From: Pseudorasbora parva
Taxonomy: Eukaryota; Chordata; Actinopteri; Cypriniformes; Gobionidae
Length of the DNA: 64,000 bases
Assembly (NCBI RefSeq): GCF_024679245.1
Contig: NC_090179.1
Coordinates: forward strand, 10,222,827 to 10,286,826
Reading direction: 5' to 3'
Position numbers and translations under genes: made by a program. Of this stretch, positions 1 through 64,000 are shown piece by piece; the stretch's first letter is position 1, and every line of letters begins with the position of its first letter. Under the pieces are notes generated by a model. It did not search any database. It was not told the origin of the DNA and saw only the letters and a program-made list of their open reading frames with translations.

Positions 1-34
1 GGTTTCGATCGTTTACCTTTCTTGATTGTTGTCT
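1..34 (-). CDS. nop53: nop53 coding exon 3 (partial, cut by window edge)
   Basis: Acceptor TATTAG at 35-40 on the minus strand, then 34 nt in frame with exon 2 encoding QTTIKKGKRSKP, matching the lysine-rich stretch after VDTG in vertebrate NOP53. The exon has no donor inside the window. Confidence 0.75.
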
Positions 35-930
35 CTAATAACAAGAAAAACGTTGTTTTGGATTGCGCTGGAAAAATAATGATGACAGTATATAAAGAGA
101 GGACTATTATACTCACGTAATTGTGTATCTTTGTCTTTTTCCCCAGTGTCCACAAAGAAGAGACTGTCATCAGGTTTTTCAGCTATCAAACCACTATGAA
201 TGAAGAAAGGAGAAGATTCATCAGTGTTTGGTCAGAATATCTTGCATCATATTAGCAATGGAAGCTTATTTTCCTCCCATTATGGAACAAAACAATTTAA
301 AAGATAATTATGACTTTTTTAAACTAAATAAACAAATAATAAACAAGTAAGAGTGGACAGTTACGTTACACAGAAGAATGAATACACACACACACAAAAA
401 AAACAACAACAACAAATGAGACAATATGCAGCAACATAACCACAGGGCAATTCGTACATAAAAAGTATGCGAATACTAGCCTAGAAATCTATGCGAATAC
501 ATAAATGGGAATATAAAAAACATACGGACATGAGCTTAAGTTATATCAATGGTAACGTAACGTTACAAACACGTAACAGCCACGTGACGCTTAACTCTTT
601 ATAACGCATAGTCACATTCATGTTTTGTATATAGTCTACTAGAATAAAGTAGACTATAGATATAAATATAGAAGGCTAATCTTTTCCATAAATTATTATT
701 TTTTAAATAATAACCCATATTTACCCGACTGCTTTCTCCTGAAGCCGCACATCATCCAGAAACTCCTCCACATCCTGAATATCACTGAATTTGTTCCAGT
801 TCTTTTTCTTATTTTTGTTTACGCGCTTTCGCCTTTTGACATCTGAATTGCTACCATCCAGACCCGATTTCAAAGTCACAAACCCCGGCTGAGACGCCGC
901 CACGCGCTTGTTCTTTCTGGCGGCCGCCAT
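1..930 (-). CDS. nop53: nop53 (GLTSCR2), 5' part: coding exons 1-3, gene continues left of the window
   Basis: Joined on the minus strand from 725-930, 117-193 and 1-34. NOP53 is a nucleolar protein needed for 60S ribosome maturation, and in mammals it also links to p53 and PTEN. The reading shows a basic N-terminus, a lysine/arginine-rich block (KRRKRVNKNKKKNW), then an acidic EEFLDDVRLQEK segment followed by GGLIAEKPDDSLFFVDTG. This matches the vertebrate NOP53 pattern EVDQFLEDVRLQER...LFFVDTG. Splice phases agree across both introns (split Gly and split Gln codons). Start chosen at 930 (MAAARKNK) because human NOP53 also starts MAA; an upstream in-frame ATG at 984 would add 18 residues. 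The gene is divergent from atm, with the start codons about 4.5 kb apart. Confidence 0.88.
117..193 (-). CDS. nop53: nop53 coding exon 2
   Basis: 77 nt. Acceptor TTCATTCATAG before 193 and donor GTGAGT at 111-116. Encodes GGLIAEKPDDSLFFVDTGEK, the conserved LFFVDTG motif of NOP53. Too short for a standard ORF listing, but frame and homology are clear. Confidence 0.88.
581..588. promoter_or_regulatory. E-box CACGTGAC in nop53 intron 1
   Basis: A canonical CACGTG E-box inside the first nop53 intron, 137 bp past the exon 1 donor. A second element, CACGTAACGTG at 1005-1015, is an imperfect inverted pair of CACGT half-sites about 75 bp upstream of the nop53 ATG. Ribosome-biogenesis genes are common MYC/USF targets, so a role is possible, but only the motif is seen. 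Confidence 0.25.
725..930 (-). CDS. nop53: nop53 coding exon 1
   Basis: 206 nt, codons 1-69 (last codon split). The ATG at 928-930 has A at -3 and G at +4. The exon ends in EKAV plus two bases of a Gly codon, followed by donor GTAAAT (719-724 on the plus strand). It contains the basic nucleolar-type cluster and the EEFLDDVRLQEK motif. Confidence 0.9.
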
Positions 931-1592
931 GATGAAGAAGGAGGAGGGCATGAGGGAGGGGAACGATACGTTTGTGCGTTTCACTCATGAATATTAAATT
1001 AGGTCACGTAACGTGAGCTCTAAAAAGTGGAAATCCAAAATGTGCCTAGCTAAAATGTGCCCATATCCATTGGGTAATATCTCATTATATAACAAAAATG
1101 TTAATTTACCTTAGATATTCCTTACAAAGTTGGAGTAAATGGATTCTTTTGAAAGGTTATTTTTCCTGTTTTTGTTTTTTGACCTTTGGAATATGGCAAC
1201 TTTTGGAAACTGCTGTAATTAATAGCTCACAATGTTCTGTTGTATATAGTTACTGTTAAGAAGAGGAAACATGAAGCACATTGCCCCATTTTCCCCATAT
1301 ATAAAATTGAAAGTTAATGTAGTACAATTTATATAAACTTGATTTCACAAAGTTAAATGCACAGTATTTATTTGTTTCTGTCAGGAAATATTCTATTTAC
1401 CATTTCTAAACCCTGTTACAGCCATTTACAGATTAATATACATTTATTTCATTTATTAAATATAAATAAATGTAAAAAAAAATTGTATTTGTATTATTCT
1501 TTTTTAATTTGTTATTTTGTTTTCTAATAAATAAGCTTATCATTACAGTAAAATTATGCATACAAATTCACAATGAGCTCACTGTAAAAAAG

Positions 1593-1657
1593 GTTGGCCA
1601 AATTGAATTTGAATTAGGCTAATGCAATTTAATTAACAGAAATTCAATTTGGCCAAC
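1593..1657. repeat. Short perfect inverted repeat (hairpin)
   Basis: The 18-nt arm at 1593-1610 (GTTGGCCAAATTGAATTT) is exactly reverse-complemented at 1640-1657, with a 29-nt loop that is also AT-rich. It could be a small MITE or cruciform. No target duplication was identified. Confidence 0.7.
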
Positions 1658-4600
1658 TGAAAAATTAAATGCTGAAGCATTAGCACAAACAAATCAGGTT
1701 TTAGGGGCTGGATTCATGAAAATCTGCAAGAAAGAAGTTTAGAAAATCTTAAAGATAAATTCTAAAACAACTTACCAAAGATCCAATGATCCAAGGCTAT
1801 TTACATGCAGCCTGGAATCATGTTTCCTGGCATTTATATGTGCCCGATTTTGATGTCCAAGAAATACATAAAGCAATTTGCCTGTGAACGCTTTACAATA
1901 TATGTAGTTCTATATCCGGGTGATCTAGACTAGAGAAAACTGTAAGAACTGTAAGAGATGGCAACTCTCTGAGAAAACAAAGGAAATTAACATCTCTGAA
2001 CTCTAACTTGTAAAATTACCATCCCCATTCAAAACTAAATCCCACTGAGTTGATCACAAGGGTTGCCTATAATTTACATTTCACTCCCCTCACTCTCACC
2101 TCTCCTCTCCATATGTTGAAATTCCCCCAAAATATATAAGTTAATGTGAACTCTACAGTATTATACATTTTTGGAATCATGTGAAAAGTCTCAGTGCGTC
2201 TGGTACAAAGGTCTCATTCTCACAGAAGAAATGCAAAAAGTAATGAAGGTTTGAAGAGTTTAGAGGTATTTTGCTTATTGTGTGGATGTTTCCTCTGCCA
2301 TTTGGTCTTTACCTCCTGTCCTCAATAATGTGTAAACTACAGGCCTGGAGACTTGATTAATGCAAATTTCCAGCATTGTGAACTCATATATACATTTGAA
2401 AGAGGTATATGGAGATGTTTCAGGGCGACAGTCCTTTACACAGATCAGCCCGTAACGCTGAGTGTCTTCTAGAATTTTTCAGGCATCTTTTACCATTTAC
2501 TTCAGAGAATTTGATGTTATATTGATTATCTTTCAATTGATTAATTGTGCATTGATTATGCATGATACATTTACTTGACTAATAATAAATTGTTACATTT
2601 CATTTCATTCTGACTTACTCTGGAATTATTAACTCTATTAAGTTATGTCCATAACACCACATATGCTCAGGTTAGTAGTGAACTAAAAAATGGTTTTGGT
2701 TAAGCATAAGGGCACACCATATGTTTTAGCTCAGACTAACACATTAGCATTACGTATACTTAGACTGTAAAAGCTAGTAGATCTAATGGGTCTTCCTTCC
2801 ATTTAGAGCTACAAAAAGTTGTTAGACCATCTAAATAGGTTGAGCCTCAATTCCTGGTTTTTGTAATATTATTCTAATTATGTGTACATGGGAAACCATG
2901 CACGATTAGGCAAAGTTACCATTAGAGGAAGTTGGTCACTTGGTTCTATGGTAATGGTCATGGCCTCTGATTAGAAATAGTCCTGCATTAATTGAGTTCA
3001 GATCTAAAATTATTAACGTTGAGCACGGGCATAGGATAACAGTTAATCGCCCCTGCCTAATGACCAAGACTGAGTAGTTTGTGATAAAGAGATCGTAAAC
3101 CCAGCCTCAAAGGGCTCAAAGTTATCGGCGTCTGGATGAAAGCCTATAATTGCAACAAAGTGTTAAACAGAATCATCAAATATGTAGTTAAATTATTATA
3201 CAAATGACCAACTAACCAATTGACATTCTAACCTAAATTCAAGGTCATGATACAAATAATTGAAAGATTATTTGTTATTAACTAACATCAGTTATCTTAC
3301 CTCTAATATGAATAAGAAAATCATACTGATAATATGTTTATATTATATAATATATATATAATAGAGGTTTGGTTAAGTGATATTTACTTTCCACATGGTT
3401 GATAAGCATGGTGGTGACTTCTGAAGATCTGAGTTGCTGATCTCCTGGAGCACCAAAGGGTCCTAAAATCTGGAACCCTCAGATGAGGCCCTGAAGTAGG
3501 TGCAGAAGGTCCTTAATCTGGAACACACTAACGAAGGAACCTTGAAGTTAAGGTTTGCTCTCCTGAGCTTAACCTTGTTGCATATGTCTTGTGTGTCTTC
3601 TGCCTCTCTGGGCCAGATACATAGAACTTGGTCAATCCACTTTGGTCTCTCTGGCATGGAGATTAGGGACATACCATAGTTGTCAGTGTCTCACTGGACT
3701 AAAACTCTGAACGTAGTGGTTGTTAATGTCTCTTTCCTGACAGGCTGAAGGCTCAGAACGTGCCTTACAAGCAGAAGACTCAGACCCTCTGATCTTTTGT
3801 TGTCGCTCTGGATGAACCATGGAGGCTCAGAATGTTACTGTGTAGCCTTATGTCTCATCGTTGGTGGACTCAGAACTTGTTGAACTGTTTGTCTCTCTCG
3901 AGGGAAGTGTCTTTTGGGTACCTGTATCCCCTTCTGATGAGGAGATTTGCATATTATGCACTCATGTGCATGTTGTACACAGTTAGAAGTCTTCAAAGTT
4001 TACCAATAGATTTTTCACTTTCCAAACAACCACCAGAATATCCTTGGCAATATTCTAAACAAATAGACACCAAAAATGATGGAAAAAGATTGAATTGTCA
4101 TGTGTTCATTCATTTGTTCATTAACAGCTGAATCTATGTAAGATGTTACATTACAAGTTATTTCTCTGAATAAGTATGAAATGGATGTGTGCAGTTTACA
4201 CCAGTCTAACTCTAAAGGTTTCCAATAGTTATGAATGAATTTTGATGGGTAATTGTGTTTTTCTTTGTTTCACTCACTACTGCTGAGGTCCTGAGGAATT
4301 TTTTATGGCAGTTACAGGCCAGGACATTATGGATTAGTCTAGATGGGTGAGGGACAGAAACCCTTGTGCTGTCCACTACACAGGAACAGACTGGAGATAA
4401 ATGGGTCCTCCTGCGATTTGACGTTTAATCTCCTTGACAGCCTCTGTGGTCCCATTTAGTTACTTGTTTGCCACATAGCCTACCGTATTTCAGTATTTCA
4501 GTAATTTAAGCAAAACCCTATTAAAAAAAATCATACCCGTATCATGGTCTACTATTTCAGGTCAGAATTCAAAGTGCAGATCGACGCGCAATATCGCTGA

Positions 4601-5316
4601 TATTGCCCACAACCAATTGCAAATTGGACTAGGATTAGATTAGAACTAAAAACGAGATTTAGATTAAGGGCCTTGAGTGATCAATTATGAGTATTTAACC
4701 AGACTGAAAGATATTTATTCAATGTTATCCACATTATATTATGTCACCTGCACCAGAACTTTTATGAGTTTTTTTTACAGTTGGCCATTATACCTTAAAT
4801 GCATCATTATATTTAAATGGCAAATACACGAGGAGAGTCTGCATTAAAGACCCACACATGGCAGATCAACGTGCTACTACATTTCTCTCTGAAACTGTAG
4901 GAAATTTAATTGAATCTCAAATCAAACATAATCTAGGTTTGACGTTTCATAAGGAGGACTAGCAGTCAGAAAACTTAGTCTCAGAAGAATATTACTAAGT
5001 TTAGCATGTCTGTATGCGGGCTTTCTCTATCCAACATAACTAGGTCTACAAGTTGCAAAAGTCAGCACGATGATATTCATGAGCTAATAAGTTATACTTT
5101 CTCCATCCCTCAGATGGCAGTAGCGACTCTTAGGCAGCGGGATTGAAGAAGAAGAGCTGAAAGGCGGTACTAATTTTGAGACGCATGGAAAAGAGGACTT
5201 GAAAGTTGAAAAAGAGTGATTAATAAAGTACTGGAAGCAGACTTATAACAGTGAAGCAAGCTTTGTGTATTATATTGAATAGATTAAATCTGTACGCCGG
5301 ATTACTGCGTGATGTG

Positions 5317-5427
5317 ATGGCGCTCCCATGAGCAGATATCAGCAGGATGCAAAGTAATATAGGCTATTAGACACTTGTCCCACTGTACATAGGCTACTTC
5401 AAAATACATCCGATGAGTTTCATCTGA
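5317..5427 (+). promoter_or_regulatory. Two minimal upstream ORFs before the atm start codon
   Basis: ATG GCG CTC CCA TGA at 5317-5331 and ATG AGT TTC ATC TGA at 5413-5427. The second is in frame with atm and stops 6 nt before the atm ATG. Human ATM also has upstream ATGs in its 5' UTR. Whether both lie in mature mRNA depends on the unresolved UTR exon. Confidence 0.35.
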
Positions 5428-5433
5428 AAGACA

Positions 5434-59750
<54,317 letters not shown>

Positions 59751-60422
59751 GTCAACATCTTGTCCTTTTTCAGAAATGCTGCGTAGACCCATATTTCACA
59801 TTAAAGGTGGCGTGAGCTTTTTCTGAATAAGCTGTTGAAAGTGGATTGAACTACACAACAGCACAACATACTTGTAGCAGCACAACTCTCAGCAGTCGGG
59901 GCCGTGCCCACTCATGATGATAATATAGGAGAGGGAGATTTGAAGAGAGACTGTAGAAAGAGAGATGGCTGAGAGGCATTACAAAGAAGAAAAGTTCAGA
60001 GGAGTATTACTGGGAAAACAGAGTATGATCAGGCAAGTGCTTTAAGACCCAAATTAATATTAGAAACGCTGGAGAGACCCAAGCAGGAAGGTCTGAAAAC
60101 AGACGCTGAGGTTGTGTCGTTTCTGTTCCATACATGAGTAATATTGGTTTTGATGGTTTAATATTGGTTTAATAACCTAATTGTTATTATTGCTAATATT
60201 GTTTTGGACATTGTTCAAACATTAAACAACATTAATGTGTTGACTATTGAAATATGCAAGCAAAAGAGCTGGCATACTCATACCCTGCAAGACCATGCTG
60301 GTGAACTTGTTTCACAGAACCAAAATATGGCAATGTTAGCTCAAGAAACAGGACAGTTTTGAGTGTCATTGTATGTCTGGAGCTGTGGCTTCTGGTGACT
60401 TACCAACTCTTGCTTGTATATA

Positions 60423-61798
60423 CAGTGCATCCGGAAAGTATTCACAGAGTTTCTCTTTTTCCACATTTTGTTATGTTACAGCCTTATTCCAAAATGGATT
60501 AAAATCCATATTTTTTTCATCAGTTCTACCAACAATACCCGATAATGACGTGAACGTTTTTTTTAAATCTTTGTAAATTTATTTCAAATAAAACACTCAA
60601 AAAAATTACATGTACATAAGTATTCACAGCCTTTGCTCGATTCTTTGTTGAAGCACCTTTGGCACCAATTACAGCCTCATGTCTTTTTGAGTAATGATGT
60701 TACAAGCTTGGCACACCTATTTTTGGGCAGTTTCTCCCATTCTTCTTTGCAGGACCTCTGAAGGTGCGTCAGGTTGGATGGGGAGTGTCGGTGCACAGTC
60801 ACTTTTTAGATCTCTCCAGAGATGTTCAATCGGGTTCAAGTCCGTTTCTCTCCTTTGTTTTCTTGGCTGTGTGCTTAGGATCGTTGTCCTGTTGGAAGAT
60901 GAACCTTCGCCCCAGTCTGGGGTTTATCAAGGATGTCTCTGTACATTGCTACATTCATCTTTCCCTCGATCCTGACTAGTCTCCCAGTTCCTGCTGCTGA
61001 AAACATCCCCACTGCATGATGTTGCCACCACCATGCTTCACTGTAGGGATGTTATTGGCCAGGTGATGAGCGGTGCCTGGTTTCCTCCAGACATGATGCT
61101 TGCCATTCACACCAAAGAGTTCAATCTTTATTTTATCAGACCAGAGAATTTTGTTTCTTGTAGTCTGAAAGTCCTAAACTCCAGGCGGGCTTTTTACTAT
61201 GGAGTGGCTTCCGTCTGGCCAATCTACCATACAGGCCTGATTGGTGGAGTGCTGCAGAGATGGTTGTTCTTCTGGACGGTTCTCCCCTCTCTCTCCCCAG
61301 AGAAACACAGGAGCTCTGTCAAAGCGACCATCAGGTTTTTGGTCCTCTCCCTGACTAAGACCCTTCTCCCTCAATCGTTCAGTTTCGGGTGGCCAGCTCT
61401 AGGAAGAGTCCTGGTGGTGCCAAACGTCTTCCATTTACGGATGATGGAGGCTACTGCACTCATTGGGACCTTCAATGCTGCAGATATTTTTCTGCACCCT
61501 TCCCCAGATCTGTGCCTTGATAGAGTCCTGTCTCTGTGCCTTGATAGAGTCCTGTCTCTGAGGTCTACAGACAATTCCTTGGAGTCGATGGCTTGGTTTG
61601 TGGCCTGACATGCACTGTTAACTGTGGGACCTTATGGACCTTATCATGACAAAGGCTGTGAATACTTGTGATTTTTATTTTTTATTTTATTATTTTTTTA
61701 AATAATTTTTCAAAGATTTCAAACAAACTTCTTTCATGTTGTCATTATGGGGTTAAACAAATAATAAATTTAATCAATTTTGGAATAACGCTGTAACA
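60423..61798 (-). mobile_element. Tc1-like transposon relic
   Basis: Left end CAGTGCATCCGGAAAGTATT after TA; the right end is eroded (GGAATAACGCTGTAACA in place of a full inverted repeat). The minus strand contains transposase pieces. Confidence 0.85.
61174..61574 (-). pseudogene. Tc1 transposase N-terminal pseudogene with internal 24-bp duplication
   Basis: 61574-61371 encodes RHRSGEGCRKISAALKVPMS and VASIIRKWKTFGTTRTLPRA, the Tc1 helix-turn-helix. DRTLSRHR occurs twice because 61511-61534 is duplicated at 61535-61558. The frame shifts near 61372, and later parts are eroded. Confidence 0.85.
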
Positions 61799-62169
61799 CT
61801 TGTGTACTGTATTTTTTGTTCTTCCTTTTCATACATTTGTTATCTTAGCTGTGTGTGTCTCCCCCCACCCCGAAGCATTATTTAATTTGAGTTCAGCTAT
61901 GATGAAGAGACATATACTTACGTTGCACGTTTGTGCTTTTTGGGAGCAATGAAGGGAAGGCTGTGTTTGTTTGGGTTGATTTTAAAACATCAACAGTGTT
62001 TCTCAGAAATCGCTTACAGCACCTTTAACTCCTTTTACTGCACCTCTAAAGGTTATGTTGTGGAATTATAATGAACTTAATATAAATTGGAGAAGTTGAA
62101 GAATGAATTTGAAATAATTTTCTTATCCAAGTGTCACAGTTGATATGGTTTATAGTTTAACATATTATT

Positions 62170-62395
62170 AGGGGTTCAAGCACGAAGTGCTGAAACCCTA
62201 TTGTAATTGTACTGATTTTTATTATTAGGGGTTCAAGCACGAAGTGCTGAACACCTATTGTATTTGTGCTGATTTTTATTATTAGGGGTTCAAGCACGAA
62301 GTGCTGAACACCTATTGTATTTGTGCTGATTTTTAGGGGTTCAAGCATGAAATGCTGAAACCCTATTGTAATTGTACCGATTTTTATTATTATTA
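62170..62395. repeat. Tandem repeat of about 57 bp, four units
   Basis: Units start AGGGGTTCAAGCACGAAGTG at 62170, 62227, 62284 and 62335 (the last unit shows AGGGGTTCAAGCATGAAATG), separated by TTTATTATT and ending in (TTA)n. This sequence is a known abundant cyprinid repeat. Confidence 0.9.
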
Positions 62396-64000
62396 TTATT
62401 ATTCTGCCGTAAAACTCATCGTGCAGACCAAACCGTAAGGCCTAGAGACTTGAAACTTTGTCAATAGGTAGTCCAAAAATCGAGGAGAGGTTCTCAAATT
62501 ATGAGCCCGATTGGCCAATAGGTGGCGCTATAGCGCAAAAAACAAAAAAAAGTCACTATTTTGCTTATATCTCAAAAACCCATTGTCGCACAATCAAGTG
62601 TCTTACATCATTGGAATCCTTGGCTCAAGCCGAACAAAAAACATAGGAGGTATTTTATTTCCGGTATGCAAATTTTTCCGCCATTTTGAATTTTGTCAAA
62701 AACCTACTTTTGCGAACTAGTCCCTGGTTTTTTGACATATCAGAACCAAACCAGTGCCAAAATGTTCTGTCTGGTCTGCATATCAATAATTATCAAAAAT
62801 ATGTTGAAATTTTGACTCATGAACGAAAAGGGGCGTGGAAATGTACATTTAAGGCGGAGCCTATTTTACTAAAGAGGCTATAACTCAAGAAGGAAATGAG
62901 ATATCTTCACCAAACTTGGTACACATGTGTATGGACTCATTCTGAGGTCACGATAAAAAAAACGTGAAGATTGACCACTTGGTGGCGCTATAATGTGGAA
63001 AAAACCTGATAATAGCTATAACCACGCGACCGCTAGTCCGATTGACCTGAAAATTGGTATGCCATCTCTTGGCCCCAGCTACCATGTATGTGTATGAGGA
63101 CATTGGTGTATCTCAAAAAACATGGCCGTCATAGACCAATGAATTTTGAGCACCTATTAGACAAGGTTAATGGAGGTTGATCAGAACAAAACTCAGTTGG
63201 CATGTTTGACTCATGGTCCTAGAGGTTTGTAAGAAATTTGAAAGAAATCGGCCACTAGTTGGCGCTAATGAGTTTTATGGCTCTTAAATCACGTGGTGTT
63301 GCACATATCCATGAAATATGCATATCATATGATAGATCTCCTCATGATGAACAACTTTGCCTCTAGAACCATTGCTGTCAATAAAATCATTAATTAAATT
63401 TTCGTAATTATGTTAAAAACCTACTTTTGCGAACTAGTCCCTGGTTTTTTACCCAATTGGAACCAAACCAGTCTAGGACAATTCTATTGACACTCCACGT
63501 CAATAATTATTGAAAAAAAGTTGAACTTTTGCATTTGAATGGCTATAAAAGGGCCATTTAGAAAAGAGGCGTGGCAAAATACACTCAAAAGCCTATAAAT
63601 CCTAAGGAAAAACTCAAAACTTCACGGAAATTATTGGGTATATGTGGCATAACATGTTGAAGACACATGCAAAGTTTTATGGAGATCGGAGTATAGGGGG
63701 TGCTATAAGTGTTAAAAAGCTTTGAAAACCATGTATTCCCTATGGTGAATTGCCTGTATTGGCTGTAAATGGTATTTTCCATCTCGTTAATCAGGTGGGG
63801 TTAAAACAGCCACATAATATGCATATATTATGATAGATCTTCTCATACTGAACAACTTTGCCTCTATAACCAATACTGTCAATCAAATCTTTATTTAAAT
63901 ATTCACAATTATGTTAAAAACCTCGTTTTGCAAACTAGTCCTTGGTTTTTCTTGGCTGATCGGAACCAAACCACAGCAGTATGATTCTCTGGACTGTCCT
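62396..64000. repeat. Long tandem-type repeat field with about 0.5-0.7-kb periodicity
   Basis: AACCTACTTTTGCGAACTAG occurs at 62701 and 63418 and, diverged, at 63919 (spacings 717 and 501). GAACAACTTTGCCTCTA and neighbouring words also recur 501 bp apart (63350 and 63851). GGTGGCGCTATA motifs recur as well. Continues past the window. No coding capacity recognised. Confidence 0.75.

Larger units (their letters stand above)
931..5433. other. Interval between divergent nop53 and atm; 5' UTR and promoter region, position of exon 1 unresolved
   Basis: AT-rich and without a recognisable coding exon. It should hold the promoters of both genes and the untranslated first exon(s) of atm. A candidate 3' splice site for a UTR exon is CACTGTACATAG, ending at 5392. 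The stretch 2900-4560 has repeat-like character, with several CTCAGAA(C/T) words between about 3700 and 3880, but I cannot assign it to a family. Confidence 0.5.
59805..62024. mobile_element. TTAA-flanked element (AGGTGGCGTGAGC) carrying a Tc1 relic
   Basis: TTAA at 59801-59804 and 62025-62028. Ends AGGTGGCGTGAGC and (reverse complement) AGGTGCTGTAAGC match at 10 of 13. The Tc1 relic 60423-61798 lies inside. In atm intron 30. Confidence 0.65.

Noticed and set aside
3832..4131. 99-codon plus-strand frame in the nop53-atm interval
   Set aside because: No recognisable motif and no splice or promoter context; lies in repeat-like DNA.
931..5433. Search for NPAT exon 1 as the expected ATM neighbour
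   Set aside because: No frame resembling NPAT; the minus-strand exons at 1-930 fit NOP53 in three consecutive pieces with correct splice phases.
62170..62395. Repeat array as a possible CRISPR
   Set aside because: Units are adjacent and include their spacers, only four exist, and the host is a vertebrate. It is a minisatellite.
59751..64000. Next atm exon (human EINHFLSVSVYDALPLTR)
   Set aside because: No frame with this similarity next to an acceptor was found; the exon is expected beyond the window.

Overview
This is vertebrate DNA, almost certainly from a cyprinid fish. The evidence is an intron-rich gene with teleost ATM protein sequence, plus dense interspersed repeats of types that fill carp and zebrafish genomes: TTAAAGGG(T/A)TAGTTCACCC elements, Tc1-like transposons, hAT MITEs, L2 LINEs and long (CA)n runs. 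The species cannot be fixed from sequence alone.

Layout. Positions 1-930, minus strand: the first three coding exons of nop53 (ribosome-biogenesis protein NOP53/GLTSCR2), running off the left edge. Positions 931-5433: the interval between the two divergent genes, with no recognisable coding exon, one short palindrome and a stretch of unassigned repeat-like DNA. Positions 5434-59750, plus strand: 30 coding exons of atm, the DNA-damage checkpoint kinase. They join in one open frame of 4,860 nt (1,620 codons) and match human coding exons 2-31 one for one, with the same splice phases and often the same lengths. Only the N-terminal HEAT-repeat solenoid is present; the FAT, kinase and FATC parts lie beyond the right edge. 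Positions 59751-64000: start of the next intron, with a Tc1 relic and a tandem-repeat field.

Introns hold most of the window and are built largely from transposons, many nested. The best defined are: a Ty3/Gypsy LTR retrotransposon (23584-27855, antisense to atm) with near-identical LTRs, a tRNA-Phe primer site, a 5-bp target duplication and the unusual Gmr1-type order integrase before reverse transcriptase; a nearly complete DD34E Tc1-like transposon (38649-40269) split by one frameshift; three more Tc1 relics; five hAT-type elements with 8-bp target duplications (7 of 8 bases in one), one carrying a BED zinc-finger remnant; a set of elements that all sit in TTAA; a composite repeat present three times with a 118-bp terminal hairpin; an L2-type LINE fragment; and several microsatellites.

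I found no new multi-gene system. The main points of interest are the NOP53-ATM head-to-head arrangement (mammalian ATM is paired with NPAT), the Gmr1-like element, and the nested transposon record, which can be read with target-site duplications and, in one case, with an empty-site copy inside the same window.
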